The notes beneath the pieces were generated by a model. The model saw only the letters and a program-made list of their open reading frames with translations, did no database searches and had not been told where the DNA came from. A program made the position numbers and the translations under genes. From the NCBI GenBank assembly GCA_010015745.1, contig ML978208.1:124001-188000 (forward strand): a stretch of 64,000 bases of DNA, written 5' to 3'. Positions within the stretch are counted from its first letter, which is position 1. Each line of letters begins with the position of its first letter. Positions 31,703 to 43,601 of the stretch are shown in pieces. This stretch comes from Setomelanomma holmii (Eukaryota > Ascomycota > Dothideomycetes > Pleosporales > Phaeosphaeriaceae).

Positions 31703-33336
31703 GTGGTGCGGAGGTGTTTCTTTAAGCGAACCAAGTCCACTTTGGTAGACGTTGGAGGGTGGGATAGCTGCGGTGGTGTTATGCAGATAAGATTGCGCTC
31801 ACGCAGTTGGTGCAGGGAAGGTCCTGGCTTGTTCGGCGCGTCTGCTTCGCATCACCGCCGTGCGAATCGGAATGTCACAGAATCATGCCCAAATAATGCC
31901 ACAAGATCCAAGATCGTAGTCGAATCTCGTCCCAGCTATTAGTGTATTGTCGTACAGATGCACCGGCGCGCGAGGGACAAAGTATTCGTGGGTACGCTAG
32001 AGTAACGGCGCGGCCAATTGCGCAACAGGAGTGCCGAATAATGGGTATAGCAGAAGAAGATTTGAGAATGAGCGACGAGGTTAAACGACAGACGTAGCAA
32101 GAAGAAACGAGGCCGGCGAGGGCGAAGGAATATGTATCAAACAGCCCACGGCGTCATGTACCTGTACTTTGCACAAGGGGGTGTAGCGGGACGCGGGAGG
32201 CTTCCAAGCTATCGATGGCGCATATGCAAATAGAGCAGAATGACCGGCATGCTTGGAGGTCGAGAGCTCCGTCCATGCCTCGTACTAATAAGCGTACTGC
32301 GCACTGCAGCAGCAGAGGGAGTGGGCGGCTGGAGGGCCCGTCCGTGGAGGTGGAGGCCGCTGCAAGGGCTGGGGTTCTCTCTGCTTGACGGTTTGACTGC
32401 TGCATGTTGGAGCGAAAACGGTACGAGGCCTGCAATCGATAGACTTCACAGACCACATGGCCGGCCTGCACGCGCGCTCGCTACCGCCATGCGCATCTCT
32501 GAAACGTCAGCCCACCTTGTGCTTATCCTAATGCGCCTGGAGTCAACGCCATGCACCCAAAATTGCAGGCCGCCGCGTTCCCAAAGCGCGCTGCGGGCGT
32601 CACGCGTTTCCCGTCTGGTGGGTGTTCGGACGGCGAGACTGGTGGCGGGACATGTCATGGACCCTGGTGCCGTGCAGCACAAGTGCGTTTGAGGACGATG
32701 CGCGGCCAAGCGCGATGCTGATTCGCATTGGTGGCATGCAGTGCGGGGGGCACCGTGATGACAGTGAGCAGCAAGAGGGCTCAACAGCCTCGAGAAGAGA
32801 CTGCTGGATAGACGGTGAGAGGTGGTCAGTAAGGTGTGGAGAGGGGCAGGACATCGACGTGGCAGCGCGAACAAGGTTGAAGCCTCAGCTTTCATATCGC
32901 GGGATAGTGCGCCATGTACTGAGGGAGAGACTATTGGAGCAGGCACGACTCGCTAACAATGTCGCCAACACACTCTTCATCGCTAGCAGACTCGGATGCA
33001 GCCATCGTCAATATCGACAAAGCCAAAAGGGCCAGTGTTTGCCAGCAGGACCCTCCTGTGTCTATCTGCTGCGAGCCTGCCGTGGTCTCTGCCTCAACAC
33101 AGCAGAGTGCGGTCGTTGGTGTCTCAACTACTGCGAGCAATCCACTACTGCACCTCTTCTGCGAGCTGAGTCACGCCGCATCCTCCACACACAAGCTGCA
33201 GCATGTCAAGACCTCGCTTCGCTGTTGAGCCGCCTGTGTTACTCCCCACATGTCATCGATCGCCCCAGGTTCGCCATTCGTCTGGACGCTGCCACGCATC
33301 TGCGCTTGTTACAGCTGCACGTCTTGACCGCCTTGC
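31703..33336. other. Gene-poor 1.6-kb interval
   Basis: Overlapping open frames occur on both strands (for example + 32240-32692, - 32446-32946, + 32959-33228), but they contradict one another and none has a recognisable domain. The + frame at 32959 (MSPTHSSSLADSDAAIVN) is the most protein-like but lacks support. Likely the promoter and long leader of the coiled-coil gene. Confidence 0.45.
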
Positions 33337-35966
33337 TCACCCGTTCTGTTCGTCCACGTAAATGTCAGCCAGATTTGGATATCTCAGATCCGCATTTTCC
33401 TCCAGAAAGTCCATCCACGCTTTCAGGAACTTGCTGCCCCTGAGATATACGTTAGCAGCTGTGTTGTGCGACCGTATCCAGCAACGCGGTCCGTGAGGGG
33501 TGCCAGGGTGGGGGGTGATACAGAGCATGCGATGCACGGGTTTCGTGTGCTTTGCAATACGCACCACAACCGAAAAACAACTTGCGCTTCCCGGTCTCCC
33601 ACCTTTTCGGCCTGAGCCCCCCGTGCGCAACGAGGCTGGATCATAGAAAGGGCAGGAAGGAGATGTTGAACCTACTTGCTTATGGTTTCCGAGTCTCCGA
33701 TCACGCAGAGATGTCGCTTTGGTCGTGTCATGGCCACTGTGATCAAGCATCAGTACTCTTTCGGCGTGAAGAAGTGCTAGTTGCCTACCGTTGAGTCGCC
33801 TCTTCTCGCCCAGGAAACCAACTTCACGGTGCGCGTTACTTCGCACCGTGCTTACGATGACAGCTTCCTTTTCGCGGCCCTGGAACCCGTCTACAGACCC
33901 AAGTTCGATGCCAGGATAAGTTTCTTTGAGCATTCCCGCCAACAATGCCAACTATGTGGAGAGAAAATCAGCCCGATGATCTCAAAGAATGCTTAGATCC
34001 ATGCAGAAAGTTTGTAAGATGAGCAGGGGGCGCGGGATGCGTACCTGTGCATTGTATGGTGTCACCACGGCAATGTCGTCTGGCTTTACACCGGCATCAA
34101 TAAGATTGCTGACATGCATCCTCACCAATGCCGCTTCGGCCTCATTCGACTTGCTGTCGCCGATGGTCATGCCTTTGCTCGCTTTGGTGACCGCGTCGTC
34201 TTCCGTCTTTTCTGGAAAGTCGCCGCCTTGTGTGTCCCAGAACACCAGCGGTTCTTGTGTGTCCTCGGTACTCTTGACCTCATATGGCAGATCTTTCAGT
34301 AACCGATCCTTGACAAAGTCGGCAGCTATAAGTTTCGATTCATATAGCTCGTCGGATGGGAACCGCATGATCTTCTCATGCATGCGGTATTGCGTCGTTA
34401 GCATACGTTTGATCGATGGGCCGTGTAGGGCGAGCAGACGGTCGAAAAGCGTTGTTTCCAGTGTCATGCCTTTGACCGGCTTCGATGTAGATTCTGTTGC
34501 ATTCTTCCCGGCTTCCTTGCCCTTCTTTGCATCCTTCTTCGCCGCCTTCGACTCTTTAGAATTCAAGGACTTGATGGTGGGTGGTAGTTGAAGATGATCC
34601 CCAGCAAGCACCAGCTTGTTCGCTTTGATCCATAGCAGTGGCACCCAGCATTGCGCTTCCAAGGCCTGACTTGCTTCGTCCACGACAACGACATCGAACT
34701 CGTGGCCCTTCAGATGGAAGCCTCCAGCGCCATGCAAAGTGGCAAGGATGACTTTGCTCCCACTTACCAGATCGTTGACGCAGCCTTTCTCTCGCTCTCT
34801 GAACTCTAGTCGCAGGTCCTTGAGCTCGGCGTAGATCTGACGACGCTCTTTGGCGTTGCGAGTCTTCCGAATCGAATTCTGCTTGTCGTCCATTTCCTTC
34901 CTGACATCCTGCACCAAAGCTGCCGCCTCTGACGTGCGCGTAAGCACGTCTAGGGAATGGTTCAGGACAGATGGAAGCAGACGGGCCGGATGTCCTAAGC
35001 GTACCATGGGGACTTTGTGGGACGCCAGACGCTCGACTATGTTGTCAGCCGATATATTCGAAGGCCCGCAGACGAGTAGACGCAAGTTCTGTTTGAGCAG
35101 CTGTAGAATCAGCTCGATGAGCGTATGCGTCTTGCCTGTGCCTGGCGGTCCATGGATCAAAGCGACCTCTCGCGATGCAAGCGCAAATCGTATAGCCTCT
35201 TTTTGACTTTCGTTGAGAGTGGGATCGTTCCATTCCAGCTTGTGGACCGGATTTGAAGGATCATTGAGGTCTGCAGGAAGAGGCGTGGGCGATGCTTGAC
35301 CAAAGAGGACTCGCATGAATGGAGTGTATTCCTGGGAGTCGAGTTTCTGGAGTCGAGTCATTGTCTGGTTCATCCTATTGCACATGAGCATCGAAGCAAA
35401 TAATAACAACTATATTCTGGCGAAAACGTACCTCTTATAAGTAACGTCATTCGCCAGCTTGACTCTACGATATCTATCAGCCTGGTTTTACTCTTACACG
35501 GCTGCAGCCACATCTTGACTGACATCCATAGCTTTCCGCTACTAGGGACATCCGCATCCTCCTTGTCAAGCACGATCTCGACATTTTCGCGTCTGACCCT
35601 CAGCACAACGCCCTCAGCTCCCTTCTTCGCACCTTCTCTCTTCTCGGCCTTCTTTGCGCTCCCACTCGGCTGATCCTGCACCGCCACAATATCCCCAACA
35701 CGTATGCCGTGCTCAGGTATGTCCGGCTTTTCGCCTTTAGCTACGACAGCCGGGTCTAACCCCAGCTCAACGACCGTTTTGCCACCTAGCCCTGTTCGTA
35801 TGGAGGTTACATTGAGGTTCAAGATGGCAAGACCGGCACGTGAGAGGGTGGCTGGGGTATGTGAGGACAGAAGAGCGTTTGTCTCTGAGAGCTCGGCTTG
35901 GAGTTCGGCATCGAGGAGGGTAAGCTGCGAGGCGGCGAAGGAAGGTATATCTGTCGATTCAGGCAT
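33337..35966 (-). CDS. HCS1: DNA helicase Hcs1-like (SF1, Upf1-type; Pol alpha-associated helicase A)
   Basis: Six exons are supported: 35966-35524, 35464-35432, 35374-34045, 33951-33789, 33736-33676 and 33439-33337, predicting 710 aa. Each junction restores family sequence (LWIVKLANDVTYKRMNQTM, YNAQLALLAGMLKE, RRLNVAMTRPKRHLC, ISKGSKFLKAWMDFLEEN). Motifs in order: Q-motif region NESQKEAIRFAL, motif I GPPGTGKT, II VVVDEASQ, III GDHLQLPPT, the QYRMHEKIMRFPS block, IV VVTPYNAQ, V SVDGFQGREKEAVIVS, VI AMTRPKR. The N-terminal OB-type domain holds GIRVGDIVAVQD. Yeast Hcs1 is a 5'-3' DNA helicase associated with DNA polymerase alpha. The first donor is GTCAGT. The last intron is 236 nt, unusually long here. 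Confidence 0.92.
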
Positions 35967-37225
35967 TGTGGCGAGTAGTGGGAGGTTAGTGTACGGTGCG
36001 CAATCTAGCGGCGTCAATGGTTGACGTTGATTGTCGTAACTGCTTGAACTTTTAGAGCGGGGTGGTGTTCTAGTGCACCGCTGCACAAGAGAGCCTTTTA
36101 TATTGCGACCGCCTAGTTCTGGGAACCAGCAAGTGTTTCACTGATAAATTCTGTGGTCTAGAAACCTCCGAGTGTCGTGATGAGGTTGTATTCGTAGAAG
36201 CGACAAACGCCAAAACACGTGTGTCGACTTCGACGTTCGCAGAAAAGGCTCCGCCTGTCGTCACTGTTCCTGACAAAGCTAACCTAATCTGGGATGGCGG
36301 AATCACGATTTCTAGACAGCATCATTCTTGACAATCACCGCTCGCTCTTCACCAGATGACATCTCACGATTTGGCTCGCATAGGATATTAGAGTGCTCAA
36401 TCATCTCCACGCCTCGGAGCAGAGCATGGCGCGCCATATTCTTCGATCAGGCTCGGGATGCCTTAACCACGAGGCTACACATTCAGGAAGAGAGAATTAT
36501 TGTGCAGACCGGTCCTAACACACGGGAAACTCAATGCGCACGATGCTCTCGCAAGTCCCTCCAAAACTGGCCAGCTTCGAATCTGGCGAGTTGCCCGAGG
36601 CCTTTAAGACCTCCAAGGCTTCTCGAGCGCACTCTTGACCTTGGTCCTCAACTCGCCAGGCTGTGAAAGCCAGCAACCAAAGGGCCGATGATCTAGGTGC
36701 AAAGAGGGTCCAAACTCTCACCGGTAGTCTGGTCGTGAGGTCTAGAAGTAATGTTGGTCATGTGGATTTTGCATACACACCGCACAGAGTCAGCATCACA
36801 TGGGTCCCACATACAGGGCGCAATGATAAGACATGAAATCGCTGTAACATCTGCTTTCAGGGCGGCGCATGCATGATCACCACTCTGTTGTCTAATCCTA
36901 TCCTTTTCTCATCGGCCGGCCTTGCTCAGGACTCGAGGTGTGGGGGCAAGTGCATTCAGCCTCGTGTGTTTTATGCACGACCATCTTCGGCGGCCATACT
37001 TCGCCAAGACTTCAGCAAATCGTGGGATCTACTAGGCGAGTTGTGCTGAGAGACATAGCCAGAAGAGGTATAGCTACAAGCTATGATTGAGCATGAAGCA
37101 GTACTTGACGTCCGCGATGGCCGCCCATGATCTGCCGTGCCCAAAGACCTGAGCAGACGCAGCCTTATCAATCCCACAAAAGTTCATCAAGAGAGTTGCT
37201 TGCACGATTACTAGGTCGAGAAAGC
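35967..37225. other. Gene-poor interval upstream of HCS1
   Basis: About 1.26 kb. The short frames (+ 36328-36666, - 36515-36721) have no recognised family. I see no RNA gene or repeat. Confidence 0.5.
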
Positions 37226-38411
37226 ATGCCATCGGCGTATCTGCCTTCCGTGTTCGCAACCAGCTATGCCACTTCAGTACTGTCTCCAATCAATATACGC
37301 GCCATAACGACGAGATATTGTCCTGGCGGGTCACCGTGTGGAAACGACTTCTATTGTGCAGTTAACACTGAGCAGTGAGTAGACTTCTAGCTATCAGTGT
37401 CAGGATGCTGACTCGGATATTCAGCTAATGCCCTCAGGAATCACAAACCTACTGCTTAGGAGCAGACTTTTGCTACAGAACCGCGTTTAGCGAAGCCTGC
37501 TGCGGCAACACAGTCTGCCCTCCGGGGTTCGCCTGCTCTCCAGGAGCATAAGTTCTTAGCATCATGCTTCGGGCTCCGAACTCATCAGTGCGCAGGACGT
37601 CCTCCTGCATATATGCCATTACGCCGAGCACGTCGACGTTAGCATCGAGAACATCTTCGAGCACCGCGTTGGGCATCACTTCAACGAGGCCCGCAAGCAG
37701 TGATGCAGAGGCTTCCGTCAGATCATTTCTGCAAACAGCGGTACCATTGAGCGTACAGTCAGACCCTGTGGGTGCGTGTTTCCTCAACGCCGCATTCACC
37801 TCTCCATACACGACCCCAGCGTGGTCGCCCAGATGCCTTCGCCAGCCCAAAGCTACTTTGCTTCGGTCAATGCGCAGAATACCGGCGCTTGCAGCGTCAC
37901 TAGCAGCTCGGATGGTAATGGATTGTCAGACGGCGCCAAAGCTGGAATTGGTGTCGGAGTGCCTGCGGCAATCGCTCTCGTAGGTGCAATAGCATTTCTC
38001 TTGTTCAAAACTGGCATAATTGGGGCTGGTGCTGCTGCATCGGCCTCGGCTTCTGCGCCAGCATTTTCAGGTGCTACCGGAACGGGTGCACATGCGCCGG
38101 GATGGTCGGGCGTGACTGGGACAGAAAGTGCATGCAACGGAGTGGCTGGCTCTCATGCAATGTCTGCTGCTCCACCTATGGGCGGCGCTCCACCAATTGT
38201 TATTGCTGGAGTAGTCCGAACGAGCAGCAGCAGTGAGCGGAATCAACGATATTCGATTCCATATCCACCTTCAATAAATCATGGCACCCATTCGAATCTC
38301 TCATCACCCTCGGCATACACGCCAGCATACCATCAGCCTTCTCGCAGTGTATCACCTCCAACTCAACAATCGAGTCGCCAAGAGACGTTTGGTAATCCGC
38401 TCCGAGCATAG
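37226..38411 (+). pseudogene. Decayed Cys-rich, S/T-stalked single-pass membrane protein
   Basis: Fragments in plus orientation form one recognisable surface protein. A Cys-rich part reads RYCPGGSPCGNDFYCAVN (37308-37375). A second Cys block reads SQTYCLGADFCYRTAF, SEACCGNTVCPPGFACSPGA (37438-37548). A Ser/Thr-rich stalk follows (SSCIYAITPSTSTLASRTSS), then DPVGACFLNAAFTSPYTTPA. After that come PSPAQSYFASVNAQNTG, a membrane segment (GIGVGVPAAIALVGAIAFLL) and a Pro/Ser/Tyr-rich tail. Two or three lesions break it: TAA at 37549-37551 in the frame shared by the second Cys block and the stalk, a frame change near 37820-37835, and a first intron (GTGAGT at 37375) whose phase does not match the next exon. 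The membrane-tail frame alone (37776-38411) stays open. No known function. Confidence 0.6.
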
Positions 38412-40063
38412 AGCGAATTGTCCGGTGACGGGACTGCAAGTCCGACAGCTGAGCTTTCGACCAATGTCGCATACCATGCGTATGAGATATACAGCAACGT
38501 GAGACTCGAGGCGCCGGCCGGAGAGTTGCAGCAGCAGCCCAGATATCAGGCGTATCGTCCCGACTACTGAACATCAACCGGGACAGCCTGTAAGAGAAAG
38601 TGCAACCATGTGAAGGAAAAGCTCTTGCCTGTGGGCGAACACCTTCTCCCGTACAGACCTTTCGCCGTGACCGGTAGGCATTTTCGTCCGTCACGCCCTC
38701 AAAGCCTTTTTACAACACTGAGTTCTCCTTTTCTGTGAGAATCTGCTGGACACCTCCGGCCGGCATTTCTCGGACATTTCTCCCGCGTAGCTCTTCCCGC
38801 GCGGGACCACAAATTATCTTTCTTCATGCGATTGTCGGGGTGCCTCCTGGTTTAGGTGCTCCACACTGTCGATTGTGTATGAACACCTCTGCTCGTCCGG
38901 GAGTTCACGGGCTTCATAGCGCACCACGCATAAGGTACTCAAGGAACATGGTAAGTCGGATTCGCATTCCTGCTTTTCTTCGGCGTCCAAAAACCTGGGG
39001 AAGATCTTTTCGGTCAGCCTTGCATCGGTGGAAGTACATGTTCGGCGTTCACATGAAGCACATCTCGAATATATATTTGGTCGATCGCTTCATGCCGAGG
39101 CTTGACAGATTTCTTACGAGAGTAAGCTCGCAATGGAGAACGTTGGCTGAAAGACGTGGAGATACTTTATCGATACCCCGCGTTTTTATCCCCGCAACTG
39201 ACCCCTGAATGGCAATGTTTCTGGTTCTTCGAAAGGTGCACCAACGTCTTCCGGAAGTCCTCCGTGCGATAGAACAAGGACTATCGATTTGACAATTATA
39301 TCCCGAAACGACAGGAGCCGTATGGAATACGGCGCGTTCGGCACTTTTAAATTGCTTTGCAGTCTCGTGTCGTCATCGCAATCGCGCCTTGAAGGGCTGC
39401 TATCGTGCTGGTTCAGTGACCACACAAAATCACGATCGACAGGGCGCAAGTATGCTCAAGGCAAAAATGGCGAGCAATCTAGCCCAAGAATGATTCGGTT
39501 CATTTACCCTGGTTCATTGGATATCTAGGCGCGCGTCGTTGTGATTCGCTCGATCAGGGCGCCGACGTTCTAACACCTTGGCCTCATGACCACCTACGAA
39601 TGAAGCAGGCAAGCGCCGACTATTCCCATGGCGCGTACGCACTTGCGTCCTTGACTTCGCTGTAAGTCGACCATGTTCCCCTGGCTAAAGAAGCTCCGAG
39701 GTACGTTCTGATTGGCCTACCATGGTACCAACCACCACTACCTAAGGCTGATGGATGTCTGCATTCCAGATACAGAGCGATCTGCGGCATCAAGACTGGC
39801 AGGATGGCTTCCACATGGGTGTGCTGCAACCACGGAGACTTGTAGACATCTCTGTAAAGGTTCCAGTCACCTGGACACTCTCAAATCGACCTTCACCGAG
39901 CTTTCATTTGCGGGGAGATCTGGGGTTTGGTGTTTCTTGCTTGTGATACCTTCACTGCGCTGTATATAAAGAGATTGGGGTTGCGGATCAGTTCCGGAGT
40001 CAGTCGCTACTATAAGCGTCCTACCATCACCATCGACCAGAGTCAAGTACATCTAAGCTTGCC
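38412..40063. other. Gene-poor interval; promoter of the esterase gene
   Basis: About 1.65 kb. A plus frame at 38735-39208 contains an Arg-rich stretch (RRPKTWGRSFRSALHRWKYM) but has no recognisable family and no clean start; I do not call it. A TATA-like TATATAAA lies at 39963-39970, 94 bp upstream of the esterase ATG. Confidence 0.5.
39963..39970 (+). promoter_or_regulatory. TATA-like box of the esterase gene
   Basis: TATATAAA lies about 94 bp upstream of the esterase start codon, a plausible distance for a fungal TATA element. This is a sequence match only. Confidence 0.45.
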
Positions 40064-41860
40064 ATGAAGCTCATCGCTGCTCTCGCTTTGATTCCTTTGG
40101 CTTTCGCCGCACCTGCTCAGCTGAACAAGCGTGCAGCACCAACCGTCATCGCACCTTCACCGCAAGCCACAGTCGCAGGAAAGGAAGGCTCGGGTGTTGA
40201 GACCTTCAACGGCATTCCTTATGCACAACCACCTGTCGGCCAACTGCGACTGAAGCCTCCACAGCCTATCACTTCCGCTGTTGGTAACATTGATGGTACA
40301 GCTTCTCCCAGAGGCTGCCCACAGTTCTTCTTCAGCGTCGATGACAACGATGTCCCTTCTGCTGTGCTTGGCACATTGCTCAATACACCACTTTTCCAGG
40401 CTGTGACAAACTCTGGAGAAGACTGCTTGACCATCAATGTCCAAAGACCGACTGGTACGAAGGCAGATGCAAAGCTGCCTGTTTTGTTCTGGATCTGTAA
40501 GTCTCGGTTCATCAAGTACATGTGAGGCACATGCTGACCTCGTACCTTGCGATATTAGTCGGGGGTGGATTTGAACTGGGCGCTACTTCTATGTACGATG
40601 GTACTTCCCTAGTCGCAGAATCCGTTGCTCAAGGAAAGCCAATCGTCTTTGTTGCGGTAAATTACCGCGTTGGTGGCTTTGGCTTCTTGCCTGGCAAAGA
40701 AATATTGGCAGATGGTTCAGCTAACCTCGGACTCCTGGATCAGCGACTCGGACTGCAGTGGGTTGCAGATAATATTGCAGCCTTTGGTGGTGACCCTGAC
40801 AAGGTCACTATTTGGGGCGAAAGTGCCGGCAGTATCTCAGTCATGGATCAGATGCTGCTGTATGATGGCGACAACACGTACAAGGGCAAGCCACTCTTTC
40901 GAGGAGGCATCATGGACTCCGGCTCCATCGTGCCCGCTCAGCCCGTAGACTCAGGCAAGGCACAAGCTATATATGACAGAGTAAGTAAGCCGTGCTCCTT
41001 GCGACTATATCTGCTAACGATCAGAAAAGGTGGTCGAAGCTGCCGGCTGCGCTGGCTCTAGCAACACTCTTTCTTGCCTACGCACCACGCCATACACGCA
41101 GTTCCTGCAAGCATGCAACACAGTGCCTGGCATTCTTTCTTACTTCACAGTCAACCTGTCCTACTTTCCTCGCCCTGATGGCAAGACTATTACCGCATCA
41201 CCTGAAGAGCTCGTCCTGGCAGGCAAATATGCCAAGGTCCCTTTCATTGTCGGCGATCAAGAAGACGAAGGCACTCTTTTCGGCCTTTTCACGCCAAATC
41301 TAACGACCACCGCCGAAGTTTCTAACTATTTCTCCAGCATTTTCTTCAATCTCGCAACCACTTCGCAAATCGATGGACTCGTCGCAACCTACCAAAACAC
41401 TATCGACAATGGTTCGCCATTCCGCACCGGTATCCTGAACAACTTGTACCCGCAGTTCAAACGCGTCAGTGCCATCCTCGGCGACATTACGTTCACGCTT
41501 ACTCGCCGAGTCTTTCTCGAAGCCGCGACCTTTGTGAATCCTGATGTAAAGAGCTGGTCCTATCTCGCGACTTATGATTATGGAACACCAATCTTGGGCA
41601 CCTTCCATGGTTCGGATATCCTTCAAGTCTTCTACGGCATCCTGCCAAACAATGCTGCGAAGTCGATCCGGGGATACTACTTCAGCTTTGTGTACAACCT
41701 TGATCCGAATCAGGGTAGTGGACTGACGAGTTGGCCGCAGTGGAGTGCGAGTCAGAAGCTGATGGGCTTCGGGGCGAATAGTAATAGCCTGATTGACGAC
41801 AATTTCAGAAGCGATACAGCGGATTGGCTGAAGAGTAATGTGGGAAGTTTGAGAGTGTGA
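40064..41860 (+). CDS. Secreted type-B carboxylesterase/lipase
   Basis: Three exons, 40064-40496, 40559-40980 and 41030-41860, give 561 aa. The signal peptide is MKLIAALALIPLAFAAPA. Type-B esterase/lipase features follow: FNGIPYAQPPVGQLRLKPPQ, SGEDCLTINVQRP, FGGGFELGA (oxyanion hole), VAVNYRVGGFGFL, then NLGLLDQRLGLQWVADNIAA and FGGDPDKVTIWGESAGSISV with the nucleophile Ser in GESAG. The acid is probably in DQEDEGTLFG, and the His in YGTPILGTFHGSDIL. Intron 1 is GTAAGT...ATTAG (62 nt). Intron 2 is GTAAGT...AAAAG (49 nt). Using the earlier CAG for intron 2 would break the frame, while AAAAG gives YDRVVEAAGC. It is probably secreted and acts on lipid or ester substrates, with specificity unknown. 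Confidence 0.9.
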
Positions 41861-42275
41861 GAGATAGCGGCAGGCCACCAAAAGTCGATGATGCATATAT
41901 GCACCGTGCAACACGAGATATAATATGATACCTTACCAGAATGATGCAAATTGTTCTGTGACAAATCAAGTCGACGACACGGCTCGTACTGACCTAATTT
42001 CACATAATCAACAAGGCTTCCATGATAACATAAAAAGAGCTCACGATGTCTAGGATGCGATCATGCAATGCTTTCTCCTCGCGCGTTGTGCTCCCAAATA
42101 CTAAGAATTGACAAAAAGACAGAAACCGGGTATCGATGGACAGACGAGGCTAGGAAAATGCCAGTGAATCTCTGAACGCCATAAAGAAACATAACCGCCA
42201 CGACCGAACCACCTATGTGCAGCCAACTGCCTGCTCCGACACCGTCAAAGCACAATAGTCTAGTACACTCTGAAA
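41861..42275. other. Convergent 3' flanks
   Basis: About 415 bp between the esterase and arrestin-like genes. No further gene seen. Confidence 0.5.
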
Positions 42276-43601
42276 TCACACTGGTGCACTGCCCATATGC
42301 CTCATTTCGCTTTCGACCTCATATTCGAACCTTTTCCCGCCGACATCGATCCCGAGCTTCACCTTGACCTTGTAGGTCCGACTAATCGCAAAGCTCTTGA
42401 AGCTTGGCGGTGTGTACCCCGGCACTCTGGCAGTGAACCAACATTCACAACTACTCGCTTGTTCCATTTGCTTTGTCTCACTACTCGGATATTCTGTCAA
42501 TTCCAGTGTTGCGCATGCAGGCAGGGTATTGAGATGCGTCTTCGCTTTGTTGTGGACTTTATGTTCCCTGTTCGAATAGGGTGCGTCAGGCGCTGGCCAG
42601 AACTCGTATTTGTTGCCTTTTTGATGTCCGTCCATGAAGTTGGCAGCTTTGATGTCGAACGGTGCGCGGACATCGGTGATATTGTGGAGGTCGAGTTTCA
42701 GGATTGTGAAGGTGATGGCGGGGATGTGGGTCACGTTTTCAGATTTGCGCATTACGTTGAAGGATGCGAGGAAGCGAAATGCCAGACCAGAACTGAGGAC
42801 TTTAGGCATCGAGATATTCGTGCTGAAGTCCAATTTGGGCGTAGCTGACGAAAAGCGGTCGCGCATACTTTGTCGGAAGCCAATGGAGCTTGCGGCCTGG
42901 CCTGCCAACGCTGACGTCTGGAGAGAATGTGCCTTGAACTGATCAGATGCACTCGGAATCTCCTGAAGCGCATGTGAGTTCGGATCGAGAGGCACGAACA
43001 GGACTGGCGCAGACACCTCCAGGTCTTTGAGATTCTTTCCCTGCACAATGCCAATACCAGGACATCTCAGCGCGACTTTGACCCCATACTCGATCTTGGA
43101 ATAATTCGGCTCTTTGCCCGTTCCGTTCTTACCACAGTGATTTTGTTCACGGGTATCGAAACTCGGCGGAAGGTCGTGCGGCCCCACGGTCCAACGCTCA
43201 TCGTCAGTCTTCTTGTATTGGCCGATTCGACTATTCCCCGTGCCAGCTGGGAACCGGAAGGAGAATGGATATATGTATGTCTCGCCTACTTCTAATGTGG
43301 TTGGCTTCCTGGAAGACGGAAGCAGATTGGTCGTGACTTCGAATAAAGGCGCATTGTCCCGCCAGTGGTAGTAATCCGTCGAAGATTCGCTACTAGAGCT
43401 CGTTCGATACCACACAAGCGACTTGCCGAAGAGAGACGTCTCGAGTGCACGTGATACAATGGGAATGATTGGTGTGAAACTGACGTGACCGCTGACAAAC
43501 TCGTCTGGTCGGAAGACCTTCTCGGCTGGTGAGTAGAGATGAATTGCGATATCAGGTAGTGGTGGCTGAGGAATCTTCGAAGAGCTGAAAAGCCCCATCA
43601 T
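42276..43601 (-). CDS. Arrestin-like fold protein, intact
   Basis: A 441-codon uninterrupted frame from ATG (MMGLFSSSKIPQPPLPDIAI). The arrestin N-like part has IAIHLYSPAEKVFRPDEFVS, GHVSFTP, SLFGKSLVWYRT and YIYPFSFRFPAGTG. The C-like part has EYGVKVALRCPG, FRFLASFNVMRKSENVTHIP, ITFTILKLDLHNITDVRAPF and ISRTYKVKVKLGIDVGGKRF. Fungal arrestin-related proteins often recruit ubiquitin ligases to membrane proteins. This one lacks an obvious PPxY motif, so that role is not supported directly. A related, broken gene lies next to it on the same strand (44288-45868). Confidence 0.75.
   Translation of the reverse strand: MMGLFSSSKIPQPPLPDIAIHLYSPAEKVFRPDEFVSGHVSFTPIIPIVSRALETSLFGKSLVWYRTSSSSESSTDYYHWRDNAPLFEVTTNLLPSSRKPTTLEVGETYIYPFSFRFPAGTGNSRIGQYKKTDDERWTVGPHDLPPSFDTREQNHCGKNGTGKEPNYSKIEYGVKVALRCPGIGIVQGKNLKDLEVSAPVLFVPLDPNSHALQEIPSASDQFKAHSLQTSALAGQAASSIGFRQSMRDRFSSATPKLDFSTNISMPKVLSSGLAFRFLASFNVMRKSENVTHIPAITFTILKLDLHNITDVRAPFDIKAANFMDGHQKGNKYEFWPAPDAPYSNREHKVHNKAKTHLNTLPACATLELTEYPSSETKQMEQASSCECWFTARVPGYTPPSFKSFAISRTYKVKVKLGIDVGGKRFEYEVESEMRHMGSAPV

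Noticed and set aside
37473..37850. 125-codon minus-strand ORF with helical-looking sequence
   Set aside because: Antisense to the Cys-rich block and S/T stalk, whose CxxGxxC patterns, membrane helix and tail place the gene on the plus strand.
42297..42848. 183-codon plus-strand ORF
   Set aside because: Antisense to the intact arrestin-like gene.
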